Part shown: positions 6,999 through 14,222 of the stretch, in pieces
How the letters are laid out: each line of letters begins with the position of its first letter
Numbering within the stretch: position 1 is the stretch's first letter
Assembly: GCA_035640715.1 (NCBI GenBank)
Contig: DASQVO010000174.1
Location: 1 to 23,642 of the forward strand
Source: DASQVO01 sp035640715
GTDB lineage: Bacteria > Actinomycetota > Actinomycetes > Streptosporangiales > Streptosporangiaceae
Direction: 5' to 3'
Length of the DNA: 23,642 nt
Program-made: the position numbers and the translations under genes
Notes under the pieces: model-generated
What the model was told of the DNA's origin: nothing
What the model saw: only the letters and a program-made list of their open reading frames with translations
Databases searched by the model: none

Positions 6999-7469
6999 AT
7001 GGCAGTCAACCGCGACTACGTCGGCAGGACATTCCCGCCGACCGAGCCGTACGAGGTGAGCCGGGTCAAGATCGCCGAGTTCGCGGACGCGATCGGCGAC
7101 CTGAGCCCGCTGTGCCGTAATCGTGATGCGGCGCGGGCGGCCGGGTACCCGGACGTCATCGCGCCACCCACGTTCGCGATCGTGATCAGCATGGCGAGCA
7201 GCTCCTACGTGGTTGCCGACGAGGCCCTGGGCCTTAACTACGCCATGGTGGTGCATGGAGAGCAGCGATTCGAGCACACGCGCCCGCTGCACGCCGGGGA
7301 TGTGGTCATCGCGCAGTCGACGATCACCGGCATCAGGGACGCCGGGCGTAACGTGATGCTGACGACCCGGACCGACATCAGGACCACCGGCGGGGAGCAT
7401 GTCTGCACGGCGCTTTCCACGATCGTGGAGCGCGGAGGGGCTGACGGGGCTACGTTCGCAAGTCTTTGA
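6999..7469 (+). CDS. hadA: HadA-like MaoC/FAS1-type dehydratase subunit
   Basis: The product is 156 residues with the single hot-dog fold of the FAS1-like dehydratase N-terminal family. In mycobacteria HadA pairs with HadB to make the (3R)-hydroxyacyl-ACP dehydratase of FAS-II, where HadA binds the acyl chain and HadB supplies the catalytic Asp/His. Consistent with that, the Asp-x-x-x-x-His dyad motif of R-hydratases is not evident here but is present in the next gene. The start of the protein (MAVNRDYVGRTFPP) and the GEQRFEHTRPLHAGD block fit the family. It begins six bases after rpmG and ends 16 bases before hadB, so the three are one operon. In an organism without mycolic acids the acyl substrate is uncertain. 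Confidence 0.88.
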   Translation: MAVNRDYVGRTFPPTEPYEVSRVKIAEFADAIGDLSPLCRNRDAARAAGYPDVIAPPTFAIVISMASSSYVVADEALGLNYAMVVHGEQRFEHTRPLHAGDVVIAQSTITGIRDAGRNVMLTTRTDIRTTGGEHVCTALSTIVERGGADGATFASL

Positions 7470-7485
7470 GCGAGAGGCGGGAACA

Positions 7486-7914
7486 GTGGCAGCGACGGTC
7501 AGTTACGCGGACGTGCGGCCCGGCACCGAACTGGAGCCCAGGAGCTATCAGGTCACCAGGCTCAACCTGGTCAAGTACGCTGGCGCATCCGGTGATTTCA
7601 ACGTCATCCACTGGAATGAGCGCATCGCGAAGGCCGTCGGGCTCCCCGATGTGATCGCCCACGGCATGTTCACGATGGCGCAGGCCGGGCGCTACGTGAG
7701 TGAGTGGGCGGGTGATCTGGGCGCCGTCGTCGAGTTCGGCGTGCGGTTCTCCGCAGCTGTGGTCGTTCCCGACGACGACAAGGGCGCGACGATCGAGATC
7801 AGCGGCACGGTCAAGGACAAGCTCGACGGCAACAAGGTGGTGCTGGCGCTGGTGGCACGGTCGGGTGATGAGAAGGTGCTGACGCGCGCCCGGGCGGTTG
7901 TCGTCCTGCCCTGA
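7486..7914 (+). CDS. hadB: HadB-like (R)-hydroxyacyl-ACP dehydratase, catalytic subunit
   Basis: The product is 142 residues, the same length as mycobacterial HadB. The R-hydratase (MaoC) motif is clear: YAGASGDFNVIHWNE at 31-45, giving Asp37 and His42 as the catalytic dyad, then GLPDVIAHGMF at 52-62. It dehydrates (3R)-hydroxyacyl thioesters to trans-2-enoyl forms, with HadA as partner. GTG 7486 is chosen because AGAGG at 7473-7477 is correctly spaced and the family N-terminus begins here; the open frame upstream overlaps hadA in another phase. The hadC gene found in mycolate producers is absent: murB starts four bases after the stop. Confidence 0.92.
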   Translation: MAATVSYADVRPGTELEPRSYQVTRLNLVKYAGASGDFNVIHWNERIAKAVGLPDVIAHGMFTMAQAGRYVSEWAGDLGAVVEFGVRFSAAVVVPDDDKGATIEISGTVKDKLDGNKVVLALVARSGDEKVLTRARAVVVLP

Positions 7915-7918
7915 CGCG

Positions 7919-9112
7919 ATGCCGGCACCAGAGGGAACACGCACCACAGCAGCGGCCGGGCCGGCGGCGCCCCCGGTACGTACCGGGGTGCCGCTCGCCG
8001 CGTACACCACGCTCGGCCTCGGCGGGCCCGCCGCGACGTTCCTGGAGCCTCCGGCGGAGGACGGGTTCGTCTCCGCCGTCCGATCGGCCGACAAGCGCGC
8101 AGAGCCCGTGCTCATCCTGGGCGGCGGAAGCAACGTGGTCGTCGCCGACGAGGGTTTCCCCGGCGCGGTGATCCGCGTGGCCATGCGCGGGATCACGATC
8201 GCCCCGGACGGCGACGGCGACGGCGCGGTCACGATGACCGTCGCGGCGGGCGAGGACTGGGACGCCGTCGTCGCGCGGTGCACCGCCGAGGGGCTCGCCG
8301 GGCTGGAATGCCTCTCCGGCATCCCGGGTCTAGCCGGGGCCACCCCGATCCAGAACGTCGGTGCCTACGGCCAGGAGGTCGCCGACACGATCACGGCGGT
8401 GCGCGCCTACGACCGGCAGCGGCGTGAGGTAGCCGAGATCCCGGTCAGCGCCTGCGGGTTCGGCTACCGGACCAGCGTCTTCAAGCGCACCCCATTCACC
8501 CTGCCCGGCCCCGGCCCGGCCCCGGAAGCCGCCGCAGCCGCCGCCACGGGGCGGTTCGCCGTGCTGACGGTGACCTTCCGGCTGTCCCGCAGCCCGCTGT
8601 CCGGGCCGGTCCGCTACCCGGAACTGGCCAGAACGCTCGGTGTCACGCCGGGCGGGCGGGTACCCCTCGGTGAGGCCCGTTCGGCCGTGCTCGAGCTCCG
8701 CGCCCGCAAGGGGATGGTCCTCGACGCGGGCGACCCCGACAGCCGCAGCGCCGGGTCGTTCTTCACCAACCCCGTCCTCACCAGCGCCGAGTTCGCCGCG
8801 GTCGAGGACCGGGCGCGGCGCGCGTGCGGGCCACAGACGGCCGTCCCCCGCTTCCCGGCAGGCGACGGCCAGGTCAAGGTGCCGGCCGCCTGGCTGATTG
8901 AGCACGCCGGGTTCGGCAAGGGCTACCGGCCCAGCGGGCAGGCAGGCCCGGCAGCCCGTATCTCCACCAAGCACACCCTGGCGCTCGTCAACCCCGGCGA
9001 CGCCACGACCGCCAGCCTGCTGGCCCTTGCCGCCGAGATCCGCGACGGTGTGCGGGCGACGTTCGGCGTGACCTTGGTCATCGAGCCTGTCCTGGTCGGC
9101 CTGAGCCTTTGA
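7919..9112 (+). CDS. murB: UDP-N-acetylenolpyruvoylglucosamine reductase
   Basis: This 397-residue flavoprotein makes UDP-N-acetylmuramate in peptidoglycan synthesis. FAD-binding landmarks are ILGGGSNVVVADEGF (66-80) and the GIPGLAGATPIQNVGAYGQE block (134-153). GYRTS lies at 182-186, the proton-donor serine in AGSFFTNP is Ser280, and the C-terminal catalytic glutamate is Glu389 in VIEPVLVG. The open type-I domain order is intact. It is longer than many homologues because of a Thr/Ala/Pro-rich N-terminal tail of about 25 residues and a Pro/Ala insertion at about 192-211. ATG 7919 has no good ribosome binding site, but hadB ends only four bases before, so coupling is likely. The gene converges with the minus-strand add gene. 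Confidence 0.96.
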   Translation: MPAPEGTRTTAAAGPAAPPVRTGVPLAAYTTLGLGGPAATFLEPPAEDGFVSAVRSADKRAEPVLILGGGSNVVVADEGFPGAVIRVAMRGITIAPDGDGDGAVTMTVAAGEDWDAVVARCTAEGLAGLECLSGIPGLAGATPIQNVGAYGQEVADTITAVRAYDRQRREVAEIPVSACGFGYRTSVFKRTPFTLPGPGPAPEAAAAAATGRFAVLTVTFRLSRSPLSGPVRYPELARTLGVTPGGRVPLGEARSAVLELRARKGMVLDAGDPDSRSAGSFFTNPVLTSAEFAAVEDRARRACGPQTAVPRFPAGDGQVKVPAAWLIEHAGFGKGYRPSGQAGPAARISTKHTLALVNPGDATTASLLALAAEIRDGVRATFGVTLVIEPVLVGLSL

Positions 9113-9163
9113 GATGAGGCTGCGAGCCCAGCCGCCCGCCACGTCAAGAGTTAGCAAATAGGC

Positions 9164-9179
9164 GCGCATAGCAATGCGC
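9164..9179 (+). terminator. Possible weak terminator hairpin downstream of murB
   Basis: GCGCAT (9164-9169) pairs with ATGCGC (9174-9179) around loop AGCA, in a relatively AT-rich patch 52 bases after the murB stop. There is no T-tract beyond TT, so termination is only a possibility. Confidence 0.3.
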
Positions 9180-9253
9180 TTACGGACGGACAAGTACGCC
9201 TAAGGTCCTGCATGGGGAACGAGACACCCGCGGATCGAACCGGCCAAAAAAGA

Positions 9254-9277
9254 GACGGCCCCGGTGCGGGGGCCGTC
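9254..9277 (-). terminator. Intrinsic terminator of the aspC-add transcription unit
   Basis: A perfect nine-base-pair stem (GACGGCCCC at 9254-9262, GGGGCCGTC at 9269-9277) with a six-base loop. On the minus strand it is followed by a run of six T within CTCTTTTTTGG, the classic rho-independent form. It lies just past the add stop codon. The plus-strand side has no T-tract, so it mainly serves the minus strand. Confidence 0.88.
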
Positions 9278-9329
9278 GGACCGGGGCTGCTCGCCCTGGC
9301 GTGGTGTGGACTCAGTTTATGCGTCTGGC

Positions 9330-10355
9330 CTATGCGGTACCGGGGGCGTCGAGCCAGGCGTCGATGGCAGCCAGCAGGCGCGATCGCACGGCTTCCGGCG
9401 CGGTGGAGCTCTGTACCGACATTCTGGCGAGGTCGGCCAGCTCCGCGTCGGTGAAGCCATGCTGGCGGCGGGCGATACCGTACTGCGCGACCAGGCGCGA
9501 GCCGAAGAGCAGCGGGTCGTCAGCGCCGAGCGCGATCGGCACGCCGGCTTCGAACAGTCTCCGCAGCGGCACGTCGCGGGCCCGTGCGGCGATGCCCAGC
9601 GCGACATTGGACGACGGGCAGATTTCCAGGGTGACGGCTTGGCTCGCCAGCCGCTTGACCAGGTCGTGATCGGCAGCCGCCTGCACGCCGTGGCCGATGC
9701 GGTCGGCGTGCAGCTCATCCAGGCAGGCCAGCACGCTGGCGGGGCCGACGAGCTCGCCGCCATGGGGCACCGCGAGCAGGCCGCCTCGTTTCGCGATGCG
9801 GAAGGCGGCCGCGAAGTCCTCCGCGCGGCCGCGCCGCTCGTCGTTGCTGAGCCCGAACCCGACGACCCCCCGCCCCGCGTACTGCACGGCCAGCCGGGCC
9901 AGCGTGCGGGCATCCAGCGGGTGCCTGGTCCGGTTGGCGGCAATGATGACGCCGATCCCCACCCCCGTCGCCGCGGCGGCCGCGGCCGCGGCGTCGAGCA
10001 CGAGTTCCACCGTGGGCGTCAGCCCGCCGAACCGCCCGGCATACCCAGAGGGGTCGACCTGGATCTCCAGCCATCCGGAGCCCTCGTCCCGCTCGTCCTC
10101 GGCTGCCTCACGGAGCAACCGCCGCATGTCCGCCGGCGTGCGGATCACCGAGCGCGCGATGTCATACAGCCGCTGGAACCTGAACCAGCCTCGTTCGTCC
10201 GCGCCGCTCAGCCTCGGCGGCCATTCCTCAGCCAGGGCGGTGGGCAGGTGGACCTGGTGGAAGCGGGCGAGTTCCACCAGGGTCGAGTGCCGCATCGCAC
10301 CGGTGAAGTGCAGGTGCAGGTGCGCCTTGGGCAGCATGTCGAGCGGTCGGGCCAT
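9330..10355 (-). CDS. add: Adenosine deaminase
   Basis: The product is 341 residues. Metal-dependent deaminase landmarks are all present: the HxH zinc pair in HLHLHFTG (His14, His16), the proton-shuttle glutamate in PHGGE (His198, Glu201), DRIGHG (His222), CPSSN (246-250), and the zinc/catalytic aspartates in GADDP (Asp279, Asp280). It hydrolyses adenosine or a related purine nucleoside to inosine plus ammonia in the cytoplasm for purine salvage. The HFTG motif replaces the HLEG of the classical enzyme, as in several actinomycete paralogues, so the exact substrate is less certain. An eight-alanine run at 122-129 is coded by GCGGCC-type repeats. The gene lies 68 bases downstream of aspC on the same strand and is likely cotranscribed with it; a terminator follows. 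Confidence 0.9.
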   Translation of the reverse strand: MARPLDMLPKAHLHLHFTGAMRHSTLVELARFHQVHLPTALAEEWPPRLSGADERGWFRFQRLYDIARSVIRTPADMRRLLREAAEDERDEGSGWLEIQVDPSGYAGRFGGLTPTVELVLDAAAAAAAATGVGIGVIIAANRTRHPLDARTLARLAVQYAGRGVVGFGLSNDERRGRAEDFAAAFRIAKRGGLLAVPHGGELVGPASVLACLDELHADRIGHGVQAAADHDLVKRLASQAVTLEICPSSNVALGIAARARDVPLRRLFEAGVPIALGADDPLLFGSRLVAQYGIARRQHGFTDAELADLARMSVQSSTAPEAVRSRLLAAIDAWLDAPGTA

Positions 10356-10409
10356 TCGCCTAGTGTGCCTTCATGGCGCCTGGTGGCGCACGATACGACC
10401 TGGCGAGAG

Positions 10410-10437
10410 TTACCTGGCCTGGCTTACCTGGCCTGGC
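10410..10437. repeat. Two tandem copies of a 14-bp unit spanning the aspC stop codon
   Basis: TTACCTGGCCTGGC is repeated head-to-tail at 10410-10423 and 10424-10437. On the minus strand, the second copy provides the last codons and TAA stop of aspC, and the first copy lies just beyond. This looks like a slippage duplication. Confidence 0.85.
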
Positions 10438-11635
10438 CGAGCAGCTTCCCGATGCGAGTGATGCCTTCCTCGAGGTCGGCGTCACCGAGCGCGCAGGACA
10501 GCCGGAAGTAACCCGGGGTGCCGAACGCCTCGCCGGGCACCACCGCCACCTCGGCCTCATCCAGAATGAGCGCGGCAAGCTCGGCGGAACTCTCCGGCCT
10601 CTGCCCGGCGATCTCCTTACCGAGCAGGCCCTTCACGGACGGGTAGCAGTAGAAAGCGCCCTGCGGCTCGGGGCAGACCACACCGGGGATCTCGTTCAGC
10701 ATCCTGGTCATGGTGCGCCTGCGCCGGTCGAACGCCTCACGCATCCGGGCGACGGCGGAGAGGTCACCGGAGACCGCGGCGAGGGCGGCGGCCTGCGCCA
10801 CGTTGCACACGTTCGACGTGGCGTGTGACTGGAAGTTCGCGGCGGCCTTGATCACGTCGGCCGGCCCGATCATCCAGCCGACCCGCCAGCCGGTCATCGC
10901 GTACGTCTTGGCCACGCCGTTGAGCACCACGCACTGCCCGGTGGTCTCGGGCGCCACCACGGGCACGGAGGAGAACTCGGCGCCGGAGTACACCAGGTGC
11001 TCGTAGATCTCATCCGTTACCACCCACAGCCCGTTGGCCGCGGCCCAGCGGCCGATCTCGGCGAGGCGGTCCGGCGGGTACACCGCGCCAGTGGGGTTGG
11101 ACGGCGACACGATGAGGACGATCTTGGTCCGCTCGGTGCGGGCCGCCTCCAGGTCCTCCACCGACGCCAGGTATCCCGTGCTCTCATCGGTCTGAACGGG
11201 AACGGTGACACCTCCGGACAACTGGATGGCTTCCGGGTAGGTGGTCCAGTAGGGCGCCGGGACCAGCACCTCGTCCCCGGGGTCCAGGAGCGCGGCGAAC
11301 GCCTGGTACACGGCCTGCTTGCCGCCGTTGGTGACAAGCACCTGGCTGGCCTCGACCCGGTAGCCCGAGTCCCGGGCCGTCTTGTCGGCGATAGCCTGCC
11401 GCAGCTCCGGAAGCCCGGCCGCAGGGGTGTACTTGTGGAACCGGGGCTCCGCGCACGCTCGCTGGGCCGCCGCCACGATGTAGTCCGGCGTGGGGAAGTC
11501 CGGTTCACCGGCGCCGAAGCCGATCACGGGCCGGCCGGCCGCTTTGAGTGCCTTGGCCTTGGCGTCGACCGCGAGAGTGGCTGATTCGGCGATGGCTGAC
11601 AGCCGCGCGGAGATGCGGGGATGGGAGATGGACAT
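10424..11635 (-). CDS. aspC: Pyridoxal-phosphate-dependent aspartate-type aminotransferase
   Basis: The product is 403 residues, the usual size for class I aminotransferases. Landmarks are GAGEPDFPTP (41-50), the glycine-rich TNGGKQA (102-108), SPSNPTG with Asn180 contacting the cofactor, the TDEIYE block with Asp208 and Tyr211, the Schiff-base Lys243 in NGVAKTYAMTGWR, and a C-terminal FRLSCA segment with the substrate-carboxylate arginine. It probably transfers the amino group from aspartate to 2-oxoglutarate. An aminotransferase at this place between murB and tRNA-Trp/secE is the usual actinomycete arrangement. ATG 11635 is preceded closely by AGGAG and gives the family N-terminus; the frame stays open far upstream through the tRNA-Trp region, which is not coding. 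It is probably cotranscribed with add downstream. Confidence 0.94.
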   Translation of the reverse strand: MSISHPRISARLSAIAESATLAVDAKAKALKAAGRPVIGFGAGEPDFPTPDYIVAAAQRACAEPRFHKYTPAAGLPELRQAIADKTARDSGYRVEASQVLVTNGGKQAVYQAFAALLDPGDEVLVPAPYWTTYPEAIQLSGGVTVPVQTDESTGYLASVEDLEAARTERTKIVLIVSPSNPTGAVYPPDRLAEIGRWAAANGLWVVTDEIYEHLVYSGAEFSSVPVVAPETTGQCVVLNGVAKTYAMTGWRVGWMIGPADVIKAAANFQSHATSNVCNVAQAAALAAVSGDLSAVARMREAFDRRRRTMTRMLNEIPGVVCPEPQGAFYCYPSVKGLLGKEIAGQRPESSAELAALILDEAEVAVVPGEAFGTPGYFRLSCALGDADLEEGITRIGKLLGQAR

Positions 11636-11680
11636 GTCTCCTATGGTGGCACCTCCCGCGCGTGCCGCGCACACCGATAT

Positions 11681-11709
11681 CCCGGGGGTCCGGGGAGCGT
11701 CCCCCCGGG
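11681..11709. repeat. GC inverted repeat of the dispersed family, minus orientation
   Basis: CCCGGGGG at 11681-11688 pairs with CCCCCGGG at 11702-11709 across 13 bases. Read on the minus strand, the flanking sequence (GTGCTGGCCCGGGGGGACG) matches the start of the motifs at 6503 and 14944, so it is the same family inverted. It sits between aspC and tRNA-Trp, which are transcribed divergently. Confidence 0.7.
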
Positions 11710-11760
11710 CCAGCACAGCGGCCAGGACCTCGCGGTTCGACGTCGGGGCGCGGGCAGCGC

Positions 11761-11766
11761 TAGACT
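11761..11766 (+). promoter_or_regulatory. Likely -10 element of the tRNA-Trp promoter
   Basis: TAGACT in the context GCTAGACTGGCGC is a good actinomycete -10 hexamer, about 100 bases before the tRNA. The -35 is poor: TTCGAC at 11736-11741 is a candidate only. The other sequence from 11636 to 11869 contains no gene. Confidence 0.45.
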
Positions 11767-11869
11767 GGCGCACCTGATGGTGTTCCGTCGCGGTTGGCGC
11801 ATGCCCTCCGGACGAGGCTGCCCGCAGGGCGGCTTCCGGAAGGCAGGAGCTGGCCAGGTCGCCAGTCAA

Positions 11870-11943
11870 AGGGCAGTAGCTCAATTGGCTAGAGTCCCGG
11901 TCTCCAAAACCGGTGGTTGGGGGTTCGAGTCCCTCCTGCCCTG
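11870..11943 (+). tRNA. tRNA-Trp (CCA anticodon)
   Basis: The cloverleaf is complete. Acceptor AGGGCAG (11870-11876) pairs with CTGCCCT (11936-11942). The D arm is GCTC/GAGT with a closing G-U. The anticodon stem is CCGGT/ACCGG, with anticodon CCA at 11904-11906. The T arm is 11919-11923 with 11931-11935 around TTCGAGT, and the discriminator G is at 11943. The 3' CCA is not fully encoded. Position just upstream of secE is conserved in Actinomycetota (trpT). Confidence 0.97.
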
Positions 11944-12133
11944 CATGTGCGGTCCAGTGCAGGCCGCGACGGCGCAAGCCAGCGAACGTTATTCAGAGCC
12001 GGCTAGCGAGTGCGGGCTGCGGCCTGTGCGAGCGGCGGACGGAGGCGGCGCACGTATGGCGGCCTTCGCGGGTCTGGATGACGCGAACGCCTGAGGAAGG
12101 CACAGTGAACCCTTAAGCGCTGTAGGTGAGGAC

Positions 12134-12382
12134 ATGGCGACTCAGACCCGCGGTGAGGCCGCGGAGAAACGGGGCGGAACCGGACGCCCTGCACGGCGCA
12201 GGACTACTCCTACGCTTTTCTTCCGCCAGAGCGTCGCCGAGATGCGCAAGGTAATCTGGCCGACCCGGAAGGAACTGGTTACCTACACGACCGTGGCCCT
12301 GGTTTTCGTGATCGTCATGGTGGCGATCGTGACGAGCCTGGACTACGGCTTCACAAAGCTGGTCATCGCGCTCTTCGGCTGA
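12134..12382 (+). CDS. secE: Preprotein translocase subunit SecE
   Basis: The product is 82 residues. A basic, polar N-terminal tail of about 28 residues precedes the conserved amphipathic helix FFRQSVAEMRKVIWPTRKEL (29-48), then a single membrane segment from about 50 to 68, the one-helix form of SecE found in Gram-positive bacteria. SecE clamps the two halves of SecY in the membrane protein-export channel. GTGAGGAC immediately precedes ATG 12134. It is the first protein gene after tRNA-Trp. The 290 bases between it and nusG (12383-12672) contain no gene I can see, only GC-rich sequence and a 10-bp palindrome. Confidence 0.97.
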   Translation: MATQTRGEAAEKRGGTGRPARRRTTPTLFFRQSVAEMRKVIWPTRKELVTYTTVALVFVIVMVAIVTSLDYGFTKLVIALFG

Positions 12383-12612
12383 CGGCGAGGCCGGAGCGAT
12401 CGCTGGCCGTGCTCGGCTGGCGATCGCGGCGGGCGCGCGGGCACAGGCGCGTTGCGGCGACGGGAGCATGCCGCTGGCGCGGGCCGCAGCGCCGGGAGGC
12501 GCGGAGAAATCCGTGCGGGAGCATAGAGAGAGCGCTATCCAAGACCGGCCAGTGAGCACGGGCCTTCCGGGCCCGGGTGAGCGGCCCGGAGGAGCACTGT
12601 GCGGGTCGCGGC

Positions 12613-12622
12613 GGTCGCGACC
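12613..12622. promoter_or_regulatory. 10-bp perfect palindrome upstream of nusG
   Basis: GGTCGCGACC is a perfect palindrome 50 bases before the nusG GTG, just before an unusually AT-rich patch (about 12632-12660). It could be an operator or chance in GC-rich DNA. Confidence 0.25.
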
Positions 12623-12672
12623 ACCGCAGGCCGTTTGAATAACGCGAATAAGACACAGAGAGAAGAGCAACC

Positions 12673-13560
12673 GTGTCCGAGCCCCAAGTGCAGGTGGGCG
12701 ATTCCGCAGAGGCGGATGAGGCGATCGCAGGATTCGATGAGCGAGGCGGGGAGGCCGACGTGACCGAGGATCGCGACGAAGCCGACGCGATGGCTGCGAA
12801 TGCCAGCGAGCATGACGGAGCGGACCGCGTTGAGGATGCCGGGGCAGCGGCTGGCGAGCCGGCAGCCGACACCGCTGGCGATGCTGCGGAGGCTGACACC
12901 GCGGCGGAGGCCGGGGCCGCAGCGGAGGCGGCCGTCGAGCCGGAAGTCGGCGACTCTGCGGAGGCGAGGCTGGACGCCGACCCTGTTGAAGAGTTCATGC
13001 GGCAGCTCCGCGCGATGCCCGGTGACTGGTACGTCGTCCACTCCTACGCTGGCTACGAGAACCGCGTGAAGACGAACCTGGAGAACCGGATCTCCTCCCT
13101 CAACATGGAGGACTACATCTTCCAGATCGAGGTTCCGGTGCACAAGGTGACCGAGGTCAAGCAGGGTAAGCGGCAGCAGGTGTCCGAGAAGGTCCTGCCC
13201 GGCTACATCCTGGTCCGGATGGAGCTGACGGACGAGTCGTGGGCGGTGGTCAGGAACACACCCGGGGTGACCGGCTTCGTCGGCCTGTCGAGCCGGCCCT
13301 CGCCGCTCAGCCTCCAGGAGGTGGCCGGGCTGCTCGCACCGGAGCCAGAGGAGCAGATAAAGCAGGCCGAGACCGCCAAGGCGCCCAGCGTGGACTTCGC
13401 GGTCGGCGAGTCGGTTACCGTGATGGATGGCCCGTTCGCGACGCTCCCGGCGACCGTGAACGAGATCAACGCCGACACCCAGAAGCTCAAGGTGCTGGTG
13501 TCGATCTTCGGCCGGGAGACGCCCGTAGAGCTCTCCTTTGACCAGGTTGCGAAGATCTGA
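12673..13560 (+). CDS. nusG: Transcription termination/antitermination factor NusG
   Basis: The product is 295 residues; E. coli NusG is 181. The difference is an N-terminal extension of about 110 residues, rich in Ala, Glu and Asp and almost certainly disordered. The NGN domain follows (about 117-222: DWYVVHSYAGYENRVK, LPGYILVRME, VRNTPGVTGFVG) and a KOW domain closes the protein (about 240-295: VGESVTVMDGPFATLPATV). NusG binds the RNA polymerase clamp, affects pausing, and links polymerase to Rho or to ribosomal protein S10. GTG 12673 has AGAAGAG upstream. Acidic NusG extensions are common in actinomycetes; this one is long. The gene precedes rplK by 101 bases. Confidence 0.97.
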   Translation: MSEPQVQVGDSAEADEAIAGFDERGGEADVTEDRDEADAMAANASEHDGADRVEDAGAAAGEPAADTAGDAAEADTAAEAGAAAEAAVEPEVGDSAEARLDADPVEEFMRQLRAMPGDWYVVHSYAGYENRVKTNLENRISSLNMEDYIFQIEVPVHKVTEVKQGKRQQVSEKVLPGYILVRMELTDESWAVVRNTPGVTGFVGLSSRPSPLSLQEVAGLLAPEPEEQIKQAETAKAPSVDFAVGESVTVMDGPFATLPATVNEINADTQKLKVLVSIFGRETPVELSFDQVAKI

Positions 13561-13661
13561 CCCGGACAGGACCGCAAGCCCGCAGACGGCCCGCACGGCC
13601 GGCCGAGCCCCGGCCGGGTGAGCACGGCCAGGAAATGAACTAGGAAAAGGAACAGGGACAA

Positions 13662-14096
13662 ATGCCTCCAAGGAGGAAAAAGGTCGCCGCGGTTGTCAAG
13701 GTGCAGCTGCCGGCCGGCCAGGCCACCCCGGCGCCGCCTGTCGGCACCGCGCTGGGCCCGCACGGCGTGAACATCATGGAGTTCTGCAAGCAGTACAACG
13801 CCGCGACCGAGAGCCAGCGGGGCAACATCGTGCCGGTCGAGATCACGATCTTCGAGGATCGGTCGTTTGAGTTCGTCACGAAGACGCCGCCCGCACCCGA
13901 GCTGATCAAGAAGGCCGCTGGCGTCGACAAAGGCAGCAGCGAGCCGCACAAGACCAAGGTCGGCACCATCACCGCCGCCCAGGTCCGCGAGATCGCGCAG
14001 ACGAAGATGCCCGACCTCAACGCGAGGACCGTCGAGATGGCGGAGCGGATCATCGCCGGTACCGCCCGCTCGATGGGTGTCAGGGTCGAAGGCTGA
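13662..14096 (+). CDS. rplK: 50S ribosomal protein L11
   Basis: The product is 144 residues, full length. Hallmarks are the proline-rich switch (LPAGQATPAPPVGTALGPHG), NIMEFCKQYNAAT, TPPAPELIKKAAG and the C-terminal rRNA-binding KVGTITAAQVREIAQTKMPDLNA region. L11 forms the GTPase-associated centre with 23S rRNA and is the target of thiostrepton-type antibiotics; it is also needed for RelA activation. AGGAACAGGGA precedes ATG 13662. It forms a two-gene unit with rplA, separated by 126 bases containing a stable stem-loop. Confidence 0.98.
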   Translation: MPPRRKKVAAVVKVQLPAGQATPAPPVGTALGPHGVNIMEFCKQYNAATESQRGNIVPVEITIFEDRSFEFVTKTPPAPELIKKAAGVDKGSSEPHKTKVGTITAAQVREIAQTKMPDLNARTVEMAERIIAGTARSMGVRVEG

Positions 14097-14101
14097 AATA
14101 C

Positions 14102-14129
14102 CCGGGGCCGGGCAGGTGTTCGGCCCCGG
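14102..14129 (+). promoter_or_regulatory. Stem-loop between rplK and rplA
   Basis: CCGGGGCCG (14102-14110) pairs perfectly with CGGCCCCGG (14121-14129) across a 10-base loop, five bases after the rplK stop codon. No T-tract follows, so it is more likely an mRNA stability or partial attenuation element than a full terminator. Confidence 0.55.
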
Positions 14130-14222
14130 TGAGGGCGCACAAGAGCGCTCTTTCATTGGCTGGCGTGGGAGGGCCGGGCGCGGCCCGAGTACCACGACCT
14201 CCTCAACTGAGCAGGAGCAGGA

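Noticed and set aside
9254..9277. Terminator for murB on the plus strand
   Set aside because: The T-tract is on the minus-strand side; the plus side is followed by GGACCGGGG.
10424..11977. Longer aspC starting upstream near tRNA-Trp
   Set aside because: The extra region overlaps the tRNA-Trp gene on the opposite strand and lacks homology; ATG 11635 gives the normal protein.
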